A DNA stretch of 36,967 bases from contig JAHEFR010000025.1 in assembly GCA_024640085.1 (NCBI GenBank), positions 1 through 36,967 on the forward strand. The letters run 5' to 3'. A program made the position numbers and the translations under genes. Below the pieces are notes generated by a model. That model did no database searches. It was not told the DNA's origin and saw only the letters and a list, made by a program, of their open reading frames with translations. The stretch is from Gammaproteobacteria bacterium (GTDB lineage Bacteria > Pseudomonadota > Gammaproteobacteria > Steroidobacterales > XN24). This document shows, one piece after another, positions 28,989 to 36,967 of the stretch; the first letter of the stretch is position 1; every line of letters starts with the position of its first letter.

Positions 28989-29003
28989 GCAAGCGTCGTG
29001 CCA
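28989..29003 (-). promoter_or_regulatory. Sigma-54 (RpoN) promoter of pilA
   Basis: Minus strand reads TGGCAC-GACGC-TTGC, an exact match to the -24/-12 consensus with the required 5-base spacer. The expected transcript start is near 28977, about 63 bases before the pilA ATG. The adjacent pilR encodes a sigma-54 activator, so PilR-dependent control is very likely. Confidence 0.92.
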
Positions 29004-29102
29004 ATCTTGAATGAAGTTGACAAGTCGTTGTTTTATATCAACTAAAAATTTATGCGCTCTGCCCCGGGGCCCATGCGGGAAACCCCTATTCGCCTGCGGC
29101 GG

Positions 29103-29127
29103 GTCACTTAGTGACAAAAATTGTCAC
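29103..29127 (-). promoter_or_regulatory. GTGAC/GTCAC repeat cluster, candidate PilR upstream activating site
   Basis: Three copies of the same 5-mer lie in 25 bases: GTCAC, then GTGAC, then GTCAC, and the last two form the perfect palindrome GTGACAA-AAA-TTGTCAC (29111-29127). It stands about 100 bases upstream of the -24 element, the usual range for an enhancer-binding protein site. An A/T-rich tract (about 29025-29052, with a TATCAA IHF half-site) lies between. The binding protein is inferred. Confidence 0.45.
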
Positions 29128-29149
29128 CGCCGGGCGGCAGGGCCAGGGT

Positions 29150-30496
29150 CTAGTCCAGGCCCAGTTTCTTGATCCGGTAGCGGAGCTGGCGGAAGCTGAT
29201 GCCCAGCAGCCTGGCGGCCGCGGTCTTGTTGAATCGCGTCTGCTCCAGGGCCTGGACGATGGCATCGCGCTCCACGTCCTGAAGCTGGGTTTCCAGGGGC
29301 GCCTCGCCGGCCTCCACATTGACTGTGCCGGTGGATGGACGCGGTGTCTGGCCGCGTATTTCGATGTCCCCGGTCTCGATCCGCCCGCCTTCGGCCATCG
29401 CCATGGCTCGCTCGAGCACATTTTCGAGTTCGCGCACGTTTCCAGGATAAGAATGGTCCAGGAGGCCTTTCCGGGCCTCGTCGGACAATTCCGGCACGGG
29501 CGCCTCCATCTTGTGGGCGAGCCTCTCCAGGATATGGCGCGCGAGGACGAGGACGTCGTCACCGCGTTCTCGCAGGGGAGGGACCCGGAGATCGATCACA
29601 TTGATCCGGTAATAGAGGTCCTCGCGAAAATCGCCCTCTGCGACCAGCGTGGCCAGGTCCCGATGGCTGGCGGACAGGAAGCGGACGTCCACGGGCATCT
29701 CCTTGGTCCCCCCCACCGGCCGCACCGCCCGCTCCTGGATCACCCTGAGCAGCTTGACCTGCATGTGCAGAGGCAGATCGCCGATTTCGTCGAGGAACAG
29801 GGTGCCGCCTTCCGCGCTCCGGATCAGGCCCTCCTTGTCCTCAACTGCTCCGGTAAAGCTGCCTTTCTTGTGGCCGAAGAACTCGCTCTCCATGAGTTCG
29901 GTGGGGATGGCGCCGCAGTTGACAGGAACAAACGGTCCCGACGCCCGCGGACCGGACTCGTGGATCAGTCTGGCGACGAGTTCCTTGCCTGTGCCCGACT
30001 CGCCGAAGATGTAGACCGGTGCCTGGCTACGAGCCACCTTGCCGATCATGTTCCGTACTCCGGTGATGGCTTCGGACTCCCCTACCAGGCGGCCGTCGTT
30101 GCCGGACGGGATGGCGGGTCTGTCCGGACGCTCGAGCCGCAGGGCGGTCTGGACGATCTTGCGGAGATCGTCTATCCGCACCGGCTTCGAGACGAAGTCG
30201 AAGGCCCCGAGTTTCAACGCCCTGACCGCCGCTTCTACGTTACCGTGGGCCGAGATGACCGCCACCGGCACGGCCGGCGCGTTGATCTGCATCCACTCGA
30301 CCAGATCGAGCCCGTTTCCGTCCGGGAGCTTCATGTCGGTCAGGCAGAGGTCGAAGTGCTCGCCCGCGAGCTTTGCTTTTGCCTCTCCCAGGTCAGCAGC
30401 GGTATCCGGCTCCAGTTTCATGCGCTTGAGCGTCATCGACAACAGATCGCGGATGTCGGGCTCGTCGTCGATTACCAGGACTCGGGCTTGGGACAT
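29150..30496 (-). CDS. pilR: Sigma-54-dependent response regulator PilR
   Basis: NtrC-family regulator of 448 residues. The receiver domain (1-120) has acidic pocket D10-D11 and phospho-acceptor D54. The AAA+ domain (about 137-365) has Walker A GESGTGKE at 165-172 and the sigma-54 contact loop GSFTGA at 212-217 (S in place of A, a known variant). The C-terminal Fis-type helix-turn-helix NKTAAARLLGISFRQLRYRI binds DNA. The partner kinase gene pilS lies 3 bases upstream. The expected target is the RpoN promoter of pilA just downstream. Confidence 0.97.
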   Translation of the reverse strand: MSQARVLVIDDEPDIRDLLSMTLKRMKLEPDTAADLGEAKAKLAGEHFDLCLTDMKLPDGNGLDLVEWMQINAPAVPVAVISAHGNVEAAVRALKLGAFDFVSKPVRIDDLRKIVQTALRLERPDRPAIPSGNDGRLVGESEAITGVRNMIGKVARSQAPVYIFGESGTGKELVARLIHESGPRASGPFVPVNCGAIPTELMESEFFGHKKGSFTGAVEDKEGLIRSAEGGTLFLDEIGDLPLHMQVKLLRVIQERAVRPVGGTKEMPVDVRFLSASHRDLATLVAEGDFREDLYYRINVIDLRVPPLRERGDDVLVLARHILERLAHKMEAPVPELSDEARKGLLDHSYPGNVRELENVLERAMAMAEGGRIETGDIEIRGQTPRPSTGTVNVEAGEAPLETQLQDVERDAIVQALEQTRFNKTAAARLLGISFRQLRYRIKKLGLD

Positions 30497-30499
30497 GGC

Positions 30500-32161
30500 T
30501 CAGCGCTCCCAGCGCAATGGGTCAGCGAAGATGATACGGAAAATACTGCCGCCGCCCTCCCGCGGCTCGTAGACCAGCGCGGCTCGATTGCACTCGCATA
30601 GCTCCCGGCAGATAAACAGGCCCAGACCGGTACCTGATTTCTCGGTGTCTTCTCCACGGAAGAAGGGCTCGAAAATCCGGTCCCTGGTCTCCTCCGGGAT
30701 ACCGGGTCCGCGATCCCTGATCTCCAGAAACGGCCGGTCGTTCGCCAGGCGTCGACCGGACACGAGTTCCACCGGGGAATGGTGGCTGGCCGGGTCGGCG
30801 TAGCGCAGGGCGTTCTCGCAGAGGTTCCAGACCACCTGGTGCAGGTGGCCCGGGTCCATCCGGACTTCGATAGTCGAGGAAGTGGCCAGGCCGACGAGCA
30901 CCCCGTCGCCGAGCTGTCGTGTCGCCACGAACTCCGCCAGGAAGGCTTCCACCCAGCTGGCAAGCTCGATCCGCTCGGGTTGGGTCGTATCCCGCCGGGA
31001 TAGCTGCAGGACGTTGTCGATGATGCTGCTGACCCGGCGCGCATGGTTTTCGATAATCCCGGTGAGCCGCCGTTCGTCCTGCCCCAGGGCCGGGCTTTCC
31101 GCCAGGAGCTGACCCGCGTGGCTCATGGCGCCTACCGGATTGCGGATCTCGTGGGCGATGCTCGCCGAGAGGCGGCCGAGGGCTGCCAGCTTGGACTGCT
31201 GGACCTTCTCCGCCAGCGCGGAGGCGTCTTCCAGGAAGATGAGCAGCGCGCCTTGCTCGTCCTTGCCGATAGGCGCGAAATACGGGTGGATCAGGGTGCT
31301 GCCGTCCGCGGAGACCAGGGATACCGGGGTCAGGTTGTCGTAGCCGGAACCGCTGCGCCACACCCGCACACAGTCCATCAGTCTCGGCGCCACTTCCCCG
31401 AGGGGGGTGCCGCGCCGCTCACGGTCCGTCCCCAGATACTTGGCGGCCGCCTCGTTCATCAATCTGATCCGGTCCTGCCCGTCTACCACCACGATACTCT
31501 CGCGGAGATTCTGGATGATGTAGTCGTTCAGTTGCGAGAGATTGGCGAGGTCGATCCCCCGTTGTCTGGCCAGAGCTTCACTCTCCTGGATCCTCCGGGT
31601 CAGGGGATGTGCCGCGTAGGACACGAACAGGAGGATGCCCCCGAGCACCCCGGCCGGGGTCGAGTCGGTGAGTGTGGCCGTACCCTGCAGCACGCTGAAA
31701 TACTGTTCGCTCAGTACGCCGATGGCGGCCAGGGCCCCGAACAGCACCGCCCGGCGCCGGCTCCAGATCAGGGAGATAGCGCCCACACTCACGATAAGCA
31801 GGTTTCCCAGCCCGCTCTCCAGTCCGCCGCTGGCATGGGCCAGGCTGACGATGGCGACGATGTCCATCAGGATCTGGGCGAGACTCTGACTGGCGAGGGT
31901 CGGCCAGCGCTGGGTCACCGCAAAATCGTTCATGGCGCCGAACACGAAGTAGATCAGGGCCGTGGCGAAGAACAGGTCCGGATGGAGGGCGCCGATGATC
32001 CGCGGATCGTCGGTGACCAGGAACATCGCGAGCAGGAAGACCGCGACCAGGGTCCGGAAGATGTTCACCAGCCTCAGGACACGCCAGGCAAACTCCGGGG
32101 CCAGTGTGTCCTCGATGTGGGGCGGGGTCCGGGTCCCGGCTCTGCGCTCGGTGTGCGTCAT
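30500..32161 (-). CDS. pilS: Sensor histidine kinase PilS
   Basis: Membrane histidine kinase of 553 residues. Six hydrophobic helices span about 28-185, followed by a PAS domain (about 205-315), a HisKA domain with the phospho-acceptor H337 in SIAHEIRNP, and the ATPase domain with the N box [11 protein letters not shown] and the G box DRGPGIPEE. In Pseudomonas, PilS senses pilin levels in the membrane and controls PilR. I chose ATG 32161 ([10 protein letters not shown]); the frame stays open to 32221 but the extra stretch looks unlike protein of this family. It diverges from sucC. Confidence 0.95.
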   Translation of the reverse strand: MTHTERRAGTRTPPHIEDTLAPEFAWRVLRLVNIFRTLVAVFLLAMFLVTDDPRIIGALHPDLFFATALIYFVFGAMNDFAVTQRWPTLASQSLAQILMDIVAIVSLAHASGGLESGLGNLLIVSVGAISLIWSRRRAVLFGALAAIGVLSEQYFSVLQGTATLTDSTPAGVLGGILLFVSYAAHPLTRRIQESEALARQRGIDLANLSQLNDYIIQNLRESIVVVDGQDRIRLMNEAAAKYLGTDRERRGTPLGEVAPRLMDCVRVWRSGSGYDNLTPVSLVSADGSTLIHPYFAPIGKDEQGALLIFLEDASALAEKVQQSKLAALGRLSASIAHEIRNPVGAMSHAGQLLAESPALGQDERRLTGIIENHARRVSSIIDNVLQLSRRDTTQPERIELASWVEAFLAEFVATRQLGDGVLVGLATSSTIEVRMDPGHLHQVVWNLCENALRYADPASHHSPVELVSGRRLANDRPFLEIRDRGPGIPEETRDRIFEPFFRGEDTEKSGTGLGLFICRELCECNRAALVYEPREGGGSIFRIIFADPLRWER

Positions 32162-32193
32162 GGATAAGGCGTGGCACTGCGACTGTCCATAGC

Positions 32194-32221
32194 ATTCTAA
32201 GAGCACACTCCCCAACAGCAA
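32194..32221 (-). promoter_or_regulatory. Candidate sigma-70 promoter for pilS-pilR
   Basis: Minus strand TTGCTG (32221-32216), 16 bases, TAGAAT (32199-32194). The -10 matches five of six consensus bases; the -35 is weaker. It lies about 33 bases before the pilS ATG. Confidence 0.4.
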
Positions 32222-32228
32222 CTCATTT

Positions 32229-32257
32229 TTGCCTCTCCCGTGGCTTTGCGGGAAAAT
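32229..32257 (+). promoter_or_regulatory. Weak candidate promoter for sucC-sucD-nadE
   Basis: TTGCCT (32229-32234), a 17-base spacer and GAAAAT (32252-32257), in the 179-base divergent gap between pilS and sucC. A 5-bp TCCCG/CGGGA hairpin overlaps the spacer. It is the best match I can find in this direction, but not strong. Confidence 0.28.
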
Positions 32258-32340
32258 ACGCGGCTTGTATCCCCGCCGCAGACCGGCACCGGGAAGGTGC
32301 GGATCAGCGGCTTCCGCTATACCTGATCGTCGGGTGGTTC

Positions 32341-33495
32341 ATGAATCTGCACGAATACCAGTCAAAACAGATATTCGCCGATTACGGCATCGCCGTACCC
32401 CGGGGAATCCCGGTGGGCAGCCCGGCGGATGCAGGCAGGGCGGCGTCTGAACTCGGCGGCCAGGTCTGGGTGGTCAAGGCCCAGGTACACGCGGGTGGCC
32501 GGGGCAAGGGCGGCGGGGTAAAGCTCGTCAGGAGTCCCGCCGAGGCCGAGGCCGCCGCCGCGGCCATGCTCGGCACCCGCCTGGTGACCCACCAGACCGG
32601 TCCGGAGGGGCTACCGGTGAAAACCGTACTCGTAGAAACCGGATCGGATATCGCCCGGGAGCTTTATCTCAGCCTGGTGGTGGACCGGAGCAAGGAAAAG
32701 ATCGTCTTTATGGCGTCGGCGGCCGGGGGTATGGACATCGAGGAGGTGGCGGCCACCCAGCCCGAGAAAATCTTCACCGTGGCTGTTCATCCGGCGGCCG
32801 GGCTGCAGCCTTACCAGGCGCGGCAACTGGGTTTCGGCCTCGGCCTGGACAAGCAGCAACTCAAGCAGTTCGGCGGGATCGTAGCGGCCCTGTACCGCTT
32901 GTTCACCGAGAAGGACGCGAGCCTGGTCGAGGTCAACCCGCTGATCGTGACAGGGGACGGCCATCTGGTGGCGCTGGACGCAAAGATCAACATCGAGGCC
33001 AATGCCCTGTTCCGCCAGCACGCGCTGCTGGAGTGGCGGGACCCCAGCCAGGAAGACGAGACGGAGAACGAGGCCAGCGCCCACGGGCTCAACTACGTGT
33101 CGCTGGACGGTGACATCGCCTGCATGGTGAACGGAGCCGGCCTGGCCATGGCCACCATGGACCTGATCAAGCTCCACGGAGGTGAGCCTGCCAATTTCCT
33201 GGACGTGGGAGGCGGAGCCACCGCCGATCGCGTCGCGGAGGCTTTCAAGCTCATCCTGTCAAACGAAAGTGTCAGGGCCATTATGGTGAACATATTCGGC
33301 GGAATCGTCCGCTGCGACCTGATCGCGGAAGGTATCATCCAGGCCGTGAAGGAAGTCGGGGTCAAGGTGCCGGTGGTAGTCCGGCTCGAAGGCACGAATG
33401 TGGACCGGGGGCGCGAACTCCTCGCGGACAGCGGTCTGGACATTATCGCGGCGAAGGACCTGACCGACGCCGCCCGAAAAGCCGTCGCCGCCTGA
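32341..33495 (+). CDS. sucC: Succinate--CoA ligase (ADP-forming) subunit beta
   Basis: TCA-cycle enzyme subunit of 384 residues; with SucD it interconverts succinyl-CoA and succinate with nucleotide phosphorylation. The N-terminal ATP-grasp part starts [17 protein letters not shown], with [18 protein letters not shown] for nucleotide binding and EVNPLIVT for metal. The C-terminal CoA-ligase part has FLDVGGGA and [12 protein letters not shown]. The frame is open upstream, but ATG 32341 is the family start; its Shine-Dalgarno is poor. The gene for SucD follows after 16 bases. Confidence 0.97.
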   Translation: MNLHEYQSKQIFADYGIAVPRGIPVGSPADAGRAASELGGQVWVVKAQVHAGGRGKGGGVKLVRSPAEAEAAAAAMLGTRLVTHQTGPEGLPVKTVLVETGSDIARELYLSLVVDRSKEKIVFMASAAGGMDIEEVAATQPEKIFTVAVHPAAGLQPYQARQLGFGLGLDKQQLKQFGGIVAALYRLFTEKDASLVEVNPLIVTGDGHLVALDAKINIEANALFRQHALLEWRDPSQEDETENEASAHGLNYVSLDGDIACMVNGAGLAMATMDLIKLHGGEPANFLDVGGGATADRVAEAFKLILSNESVRAIMVNIFGGIVRCDLIAEGIIQAVKEVGVKVPVVVRLEGTNVDRGRELLADSGLDIIAAKDLTDAARKAVAA

Positions 33496-33511
33496 GCCGG
33501 AGCAGTTATCG

Positions 33512-34384
33512 ATGAGCATCCTCGTCAACAAGAACACCAAGGTCATCTGCCAGGGATTCACCGGACAGCAGGGCAGCTTCCATTCCGAACAATGCATCGA
33601 ATACGGCACCCGGGTTGTGGGCGGGGTCACCCCGGGCAGGGGCGGCGGAAGGCACCTGGATCGCCCGGTGTTCGATACCGTGGCCCAGGCGGTCGCCGAG
33701 ACCGGCGCCGACACCAGCATGATCTACGTCCCCGCGGCCTTTGCCGCCGACGCCATCCTGGAAGCGGCGGACGCGGGGATACGGCTGATCGTCTGCATCA
33801 CCGAGGGCATCCCGGTGCTTGACATGGTCCGCGTCAAGGCGGTGCTCAAGGAGAAGGACTGCCGCCTGATCGGCCCGAATTGCCCCGGGATCATCACGCC
33901 CGGCGAATGCAAGATCGGCATCATGCCCGGGTTCATCCACAAGCCGGGTCGGGTGGGGATCGTCTCCCGTTCCGGCACCCTCACCTACGAAGCCGTCTAC
34001 CAGACCACCACCAACGGACTGGGCCAGTCCACCTGCGTGGGTATAGGTGGCGATCCGATCCGGGGGACAAATTTCATCGACTGCCTGGATCTCTTCCAGG
34101 AGGATGAGGCCACCGACGGGATTCTCATGGTCGGCGAGATCGGCGGTTCGGACGAGGAGGCGGCGGCCTGCTTCATCGCGGATCACGTCACCAAGCCGGT
34201 GGTGGCCTACATCGCCGGTGTGACTGCCCCTCCGGGGAAACGCATGGGACACGCGGGCGCGATCATCGCCGGCGGCAAGGGCACGGCGGAGGAGAAATTC
34301 CGGGCGCTGGAGGATGCCGGCGTGGGGACGGTCAGGTCTCCCGCGGAACTGGGCAATGCCATCCTGGAGCGGCTCGGCGGCTGA
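33512..34384 (+). CDS. sucD: Succinate--CoA ligase subunit alpha
   Basis: Subunit of 290 residues that binds CoA in its N-terminal Rossmann fold ([25 protein letters not shown]) and carries the phosphorylated histidine, here H247 in KRMGHAGAI, equivalent to H246 of E. coli. [22 protein letters not shown] is a further hallmark. The length is standard. The gene follows sucC closely and should be co-translated with it as a complex. nadE begins 22 bases downstream. Confidence 0.97.
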   Translation: MSILVNKNTKVICQGFTGQQGSFHSEQCIEYGTRVVGGVTPGRGGGRHLDRPVFDTVAQAVAETGADTSMIYVPAAFAADAILEAADAGIRLIVCITEGIPVLDMVRVKAVLKEKDCRLIGPNCPGIITPGECKIGIMPGFIHKPGRVGIVSRSGTLTYEAVYQTTTNGLGQSTCVGIGGDPIRGTNFIDCLDLFQEDEATDGILMVGEIGGSDEEAAACFIADHVTKPVVAYIAGVTAPPGKRMGHAGAIIAGGKGTAEEKFRALEDAGVGTVRSPAELGNAILERLGG

Positions 34385-34406
34385 TTGCGCCGCCCGGCAG
34401 CATCCG

Positions 34407-36029
34407 ATGCCGCTAAGAATTGCCGTCGCGCAGATCGACCCCGTTGTCGGCGATGTGGGCGGCAACGTCACCCGGATCGTCGATTGCGCCGTCGTGGCCC
34501 GGGATGGGCATGGCGCAGATCTCGCAGTATTCCCCGAATTGTGTCTGTGCGGCTATCCGCCAGAGGACCTGCTCTTCCACGGCAACATGCGCCGTAGCGT
34601 AGACGCCGGCCTCCGGTCCCTGTGTGACCAGGTCAGCGGGATCAGCGTCCTGGTCGGTTATCCCGACTACGACGGGGACCGCATATATAACAGCGCCGCG
34701 CTGATCGAAGACGGTCGCGTGACGGCGACTTACCGCAAGCAACTGTTGCCCAATTACGGCGTATTCGACGAGCGCAGGTACTTCACGCCGGGAGAGGCGC
34801 CCTGCGTGGAGACTGTCGGCGGCATCGCATGCGGGGTGCTGATCTGCGAGGACATCTGGCGACCGGGGCCGGCGCAACAAGCGCTGGCGGCCGGGGCGGA
34901 GGCCCTGCTGGTAATCAACGGGTCGCCCTATGACACCGAGAGCCAGATCCGCCGGGAGCGGGCGATGGCAGACCGGGTCGGTGAATGCAGAGTGCCAATG
35001 GTCTACTGCAATATGGTGGGAGGGCAGGACGAGCTGGTGTTCGACGGCGGGTCCCTCTCCATGGACGCAGCCGGGCGAGTGCGTTCCCGAGCGCCGGCGT
35101 TCGAGGAGTGCGTCGAGGTCATCGACTTGGCCCGCGAGGACAACGGAATCGTGATCCGGGGCGGTTCGATGGCGCCGTTGCTTGAGACCGAAGAGAGCAT
35201 CTATAAGGCGCTGGTCATCGGGGTCAGGGATTACGTGGACAAACACCGGTTCCCGGGGGTGGTGCTGGGGCTGTCCGGCGGTATCGACTCGGCGCTCACT
35301 CTTGCCGTGGCCGTGGATGCCCTGGGACCCGAACGGGTCAGGACCGTGATGATGCCGTCCCGATATACCGCCGACATCAGTCTGGAGGATGCCAAGGCCA
35401 TGGCTGCGGGCCTGGGAGTCCCCTACGACGTCATCTCCATCGAGCCGATCTTCCAGTCGGTGCAGGAGGCGCTGTCTGGCGTATTTGCCGGTCTCCCGGA
35501 GGACGTTACCGAAGAGAACATCCAGTCTCGCTGCCGGGGCATCATCCTCATGGCGTTGTCCAACAAGCTCGGCCTGATGCTGCTGACCACGGGCAACAAG
35601 TCCGAGATGGCCGTGGGTTACGCGACACTCTATGGCGACATGGCCGGCGGATTCGCCCCGATCAAGGATTGCAGCAAGACCATGGTCTTCCGGCTGGCCC
35701 GCTATCGAAACAGCCTGACCCCCGTGATCCCGGAGCGCATGTTGACCCGTCCTCCCTCGGCGGAGCTGAGCCACGACCAGAAGGATACGGACTCGCTGCC
35801 CCCCTACGAGACCCTCGATCCGATCCTGCGCGCATTCATCGAGGAGGATTGCTCGGTGGACGAGATCGTGGCCCGGGGGTTCGAGCGGGCGACCGTCGGA
35901 CGAGTGCTGGGCATGATCAAGCGGAACGAATACAAGCGGCGGCAGGCCCCGCCGGGGATACGGGTCAGCCGCCGGGCATTCGGCCGCGACTGGCGCTATC
36001 CGATCACTTCAGGTTTCGACGCAGGATGA
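34407..36029 (+). CDS. nadE: Glutamine-dependent NAD+ synthetase
   Basis: Two-domain enzyme of 540 residues that makes NAD+ from deamido-NAD+ using ammonia from glutamine. The N-terminal nitrilase-type glutaminase has the full triad E44 (FPELCLCGY), K111 (YRKQLLPNYGVFDE) and C147 (LICEDIW). The C-terminal synthetase has the ATP pyrophosphatase loop SGGIDS at 290-295. The start ATG 34407 (MPLRIAVAQIDPVVGD) is the family start within a longer open frame. The last 26 bases overlap the end of bamD on the other strand. Confidence 0.97.
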   Translation: MPLRIAVAQIDPVVGDVGGNVTRIVDCAVVARDGHGADLAVFPELCLCGYPPEDLLFHGNMRRSVDAGLRSLCDQVSGISVLVGYPDYDGDRIYNSAALIEDGRVTATYRKQLLPNYGVFDERRYFTPGEAPCVETVGGIACGVLICEDIWRPGPAQQALAAGAEALLVINGSPYDTESQIRRERAMADRVGECRVPMVYCNMVGGQDELVFDGGSLSMDAAGRVRSRAPAFEECVEVIDLAREDNGIVIRGGSMAPLLETEESIYKALVIGVRDYVDKHRFPGVVLGLSGGIDSALTLAVAVDALGPERVRTVMMPSRYTADISLEDAKAMAAGLGVPYDVISIEPIFQSVQEALSGVFAGLPEDVTEENIQSRCRGIILMALSNKLGLMLLTTGNKSEMAVGYATLYGDMAGGFAPIKDCSKTMVFRLARYRNSLTPVIPERMLTRPPSAELSHDQKDTDSLPPYETLDPILRAFIEEDCSVDEIVARGFERATVGRVLGMIKRNEYKRRQAPPGIRVSRRAFGRDWRYPITSGFDAG

Positions 36030-36822
36030 ATCGTTCCAGCAGTGTGCCCTCTACCTCGGTACCTCTCTCGCCGTACGCGATCGCCTGGTCCGGGTAATTC
36101 TCCTGCAGGACCCGCATCGTATCGTCGGCCAGCTGGGGTAGCTCGAGTTGTCGATAGGCGCTGACCATGATTTGCAGGGCCGGCACCACCGAGGGCGTCT
36201 GCTGAAAGTTCTCCACAACGTACTTGGCGCGGTTGGCGGCCGCGACAAAAGCGCCGCGGCGAACGTAGTAACTGGCCACGTGTATCTCGTATTGAGCCAG
36301 CTGATCGCGGAGGTACACCATCCTCTGGCGGGCGTCCTCGGCATAGACGCTGTCCGGATACTGGGTGGCGATGGTGGCGAAGGCCCGGTAGGAGTCTTCC
36401 ACCTTGTTGGGAGGGCGCTTGGACAGTTCGACCCTGAAGAGTCTCTCCATCGGGCCCCGCTCCCGCGGGAAATAGACCAGCCCCTTTATGTAGTAGGCGT
36501 AATCCACCCTGGGATGGGTGGGATTCTCAAGGAGGAACTGATCGGCCGCCTCGATCGCGGCATCGGGCTCCTTGTTCTTGTAGTAGGCGTACATCAGGTC
36601 CAGCTGGGCCTGCTTGGCATACTCGGTAAACGGGTAGACCGCCTGCAGGTACTCGTACTGTCGGATAGCGGAGTTGTAATTGCCGTATCCGAGGGACTTG
36701 TTCCCCTTGTCAAAGATCTTCTTGGCATCGTCGTTGGGATTCACTTCGTTCCGGCTGGAGCTGCAGCCGGCCGCCACAGCCATCAACACGACCAGCAGTA
36801 CCCGGATCGTCCCGTTCGACAT
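36004..36822 (-). CDS. bamD: Outer membrane assembly lipoprotein BamD
   Basis: Lipoprotein of 272 residues and essential partner of BamA in beta-barrel outer-membrane protein assembly, anchored to the periplasmic face of the outer membrane. A signal peptide of about 19 residues ends at the lipobox AAGC, with lipidated C20. The mature part is a set of tetratricopeptide repeats (for example NYNSAIRQYEYLQAVYPFTEYAKQAQLDL and AFATIATQYPDSVYAEDAR). ATG 36822 is chosen over the upstream TTG at 36843 because it gives a normal signal peptide. The gene diverges from rluD, the common arrangement. Confidence 0.96.
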   Translation of the reverse strand: MSNGTIRVLLVVLMAVAAGCSSSRNEVNPNDDAKKIFDKGNKSLGYGNYNSAIRQYEYLQAVYPFTEYAKQAQLDLMYAYYKNKEPDAAIEAADQFLLENPTHPRVDYAYYIKGLVYFPRERGPMERLFRVELSKRPPNKVEDSYRAFATIATQYPDSVYAEDARQRMVYLRDQLAQYEIHVASYYVRRGAFVAAANRAKYVVENFQQTPSVVPALQIMVSAYRQLELPQLADDTMRVLQENYPDQAIAYGERGTEVEGTLLERFILRRNLK

Positions 36823-36884
36823 TTTTCTCGGTGCGGCCAACAAGGTCCCCGACGACGCAGACAGAGGCTCGGAAAAGGCGCGGC

Positions 36885-36890
36885 ATTATA
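36885..36890 (-). promoter_or_regulatory. Candidate -10 element of the bamD promoter
   Basis: A perfect TATAAT on the minus strand, 63 bases before the bamD ATG, in the divergent bamD-rluD gap. No good -35 is visible at the matching distance, so only the -10 is called. Confidence 0.4.
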
Positions 36891-36945
36891 ACTTAAACTG
36901 TTCCTGCCCCATGCGACCGGGATGGCCCGGCTGAGGTTCCCTCCC

Positions 36946-36967
36946 ATGGACGAACCCGACGAACTGA
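36946..36967 (+). CDS. rluD: Start of a gene running off the right edge, probably rluD (pseudouridine synthase)
   Basis: Only seven codons are visible (MDEPDEL). The call rests on position: rluD for 23S rRNA pseudouridine synthase D lies divergent from bamD in most gammaproteobacteria. A GAGG ribosome site lies at about 36933. The product cannot be confirmed from this window. Confidence 0.45.

Noticed and set aside
29103-29127. Terminator of pilR
   Set aside because: The inverted repeat GTGACAA/TTGTCAC has A/T bases in stem and loop and no following U-run on the pilR transcript; an operator or enhancer role is more likely.
32172-32187. Sigma-54-like TGGCAC near pilS (plus strand)
   Set aside because: TGGCAC is followed after five bases by TGTC, lacking the essential GC of the -12 element, and it lies in the wrong orientation for pilS.

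Overview
The window is a gene-dense, high-GC chromosomal segment (strong G/C at third codon positions throughout) from a gammaproteobacterium. The evidence is its gene order. A division and cell wall (dcw) cluster runs into lpxC, then dciA, an M23 peptidase gene, secA, a mutT-type gene, yacG, zapD, coaE, and the type IV pilus genes pilD, pilC, pilB, pilA, pilR and pilS, followed by sucCD, nadE, bamD and rluD. The pilRS-sucCD adjacency and the lpxC-dciA-M23-secA order suggest an Ectothiorhodospiraceae/Chromatiales- or Xanthomonadales-like lineage. That placement is inference. I see no mobile elements, tRNA, rRNA, CRISPR arrays or stretches of foreign base composition.

Layout. (1) 1-15877, plus strand: the dcw cluster ftsL(end)-ftsI-murE-murF-mraY-murD-ftsW-murG-murC-murB-ddl-ftsQ-ftsA-ftsZ. 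Most junctions are ATGA/GTGA or 8-11 base overlaps. Together these genes make lipid II, polymerise septal peptidoglycan and build the Z-ring. (2) 15878-22350: lpxC behind its own candidate promoter, a convergent dciA-like gene, an M23 endopeptidase gene with a class I cyclic-di-GMP (GEMM) riboswitch in its leader, secA, and a Nudix-ThiE fusion gene. (3) 22385-32161, minus strand: pilS-pilR, then pilA with a sigma-54 promoter and its own terminator, then pilB-pilC-pilD-coaE-zapD-yacG and a 45-residue membrane ORF at the end. (4) 32341-36029, plus strand: sucC-sucD-nadE. (5) bamD on the minus strand, overlapping the nadE tail, diverging from the first codons of rluD at the right edge.

The coding content is conserved housekeeping and pilus machinery; I do not see a new multi-gene system. 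The most interesting signals are regulatory. The main one is the GEMM riboswitch before the M23 cell-wall hydrolase, with a candidate promoter that fires directly into the aptamer, two competing start codons and a hairpin near the second start. Others are a perfect sigma-54 site with an upstream GTGAC repeat cluster at pilA, the unannotated-size small membrane ORF after yacG, and the Nudix-ThiE fusion that lacks any ATG start.
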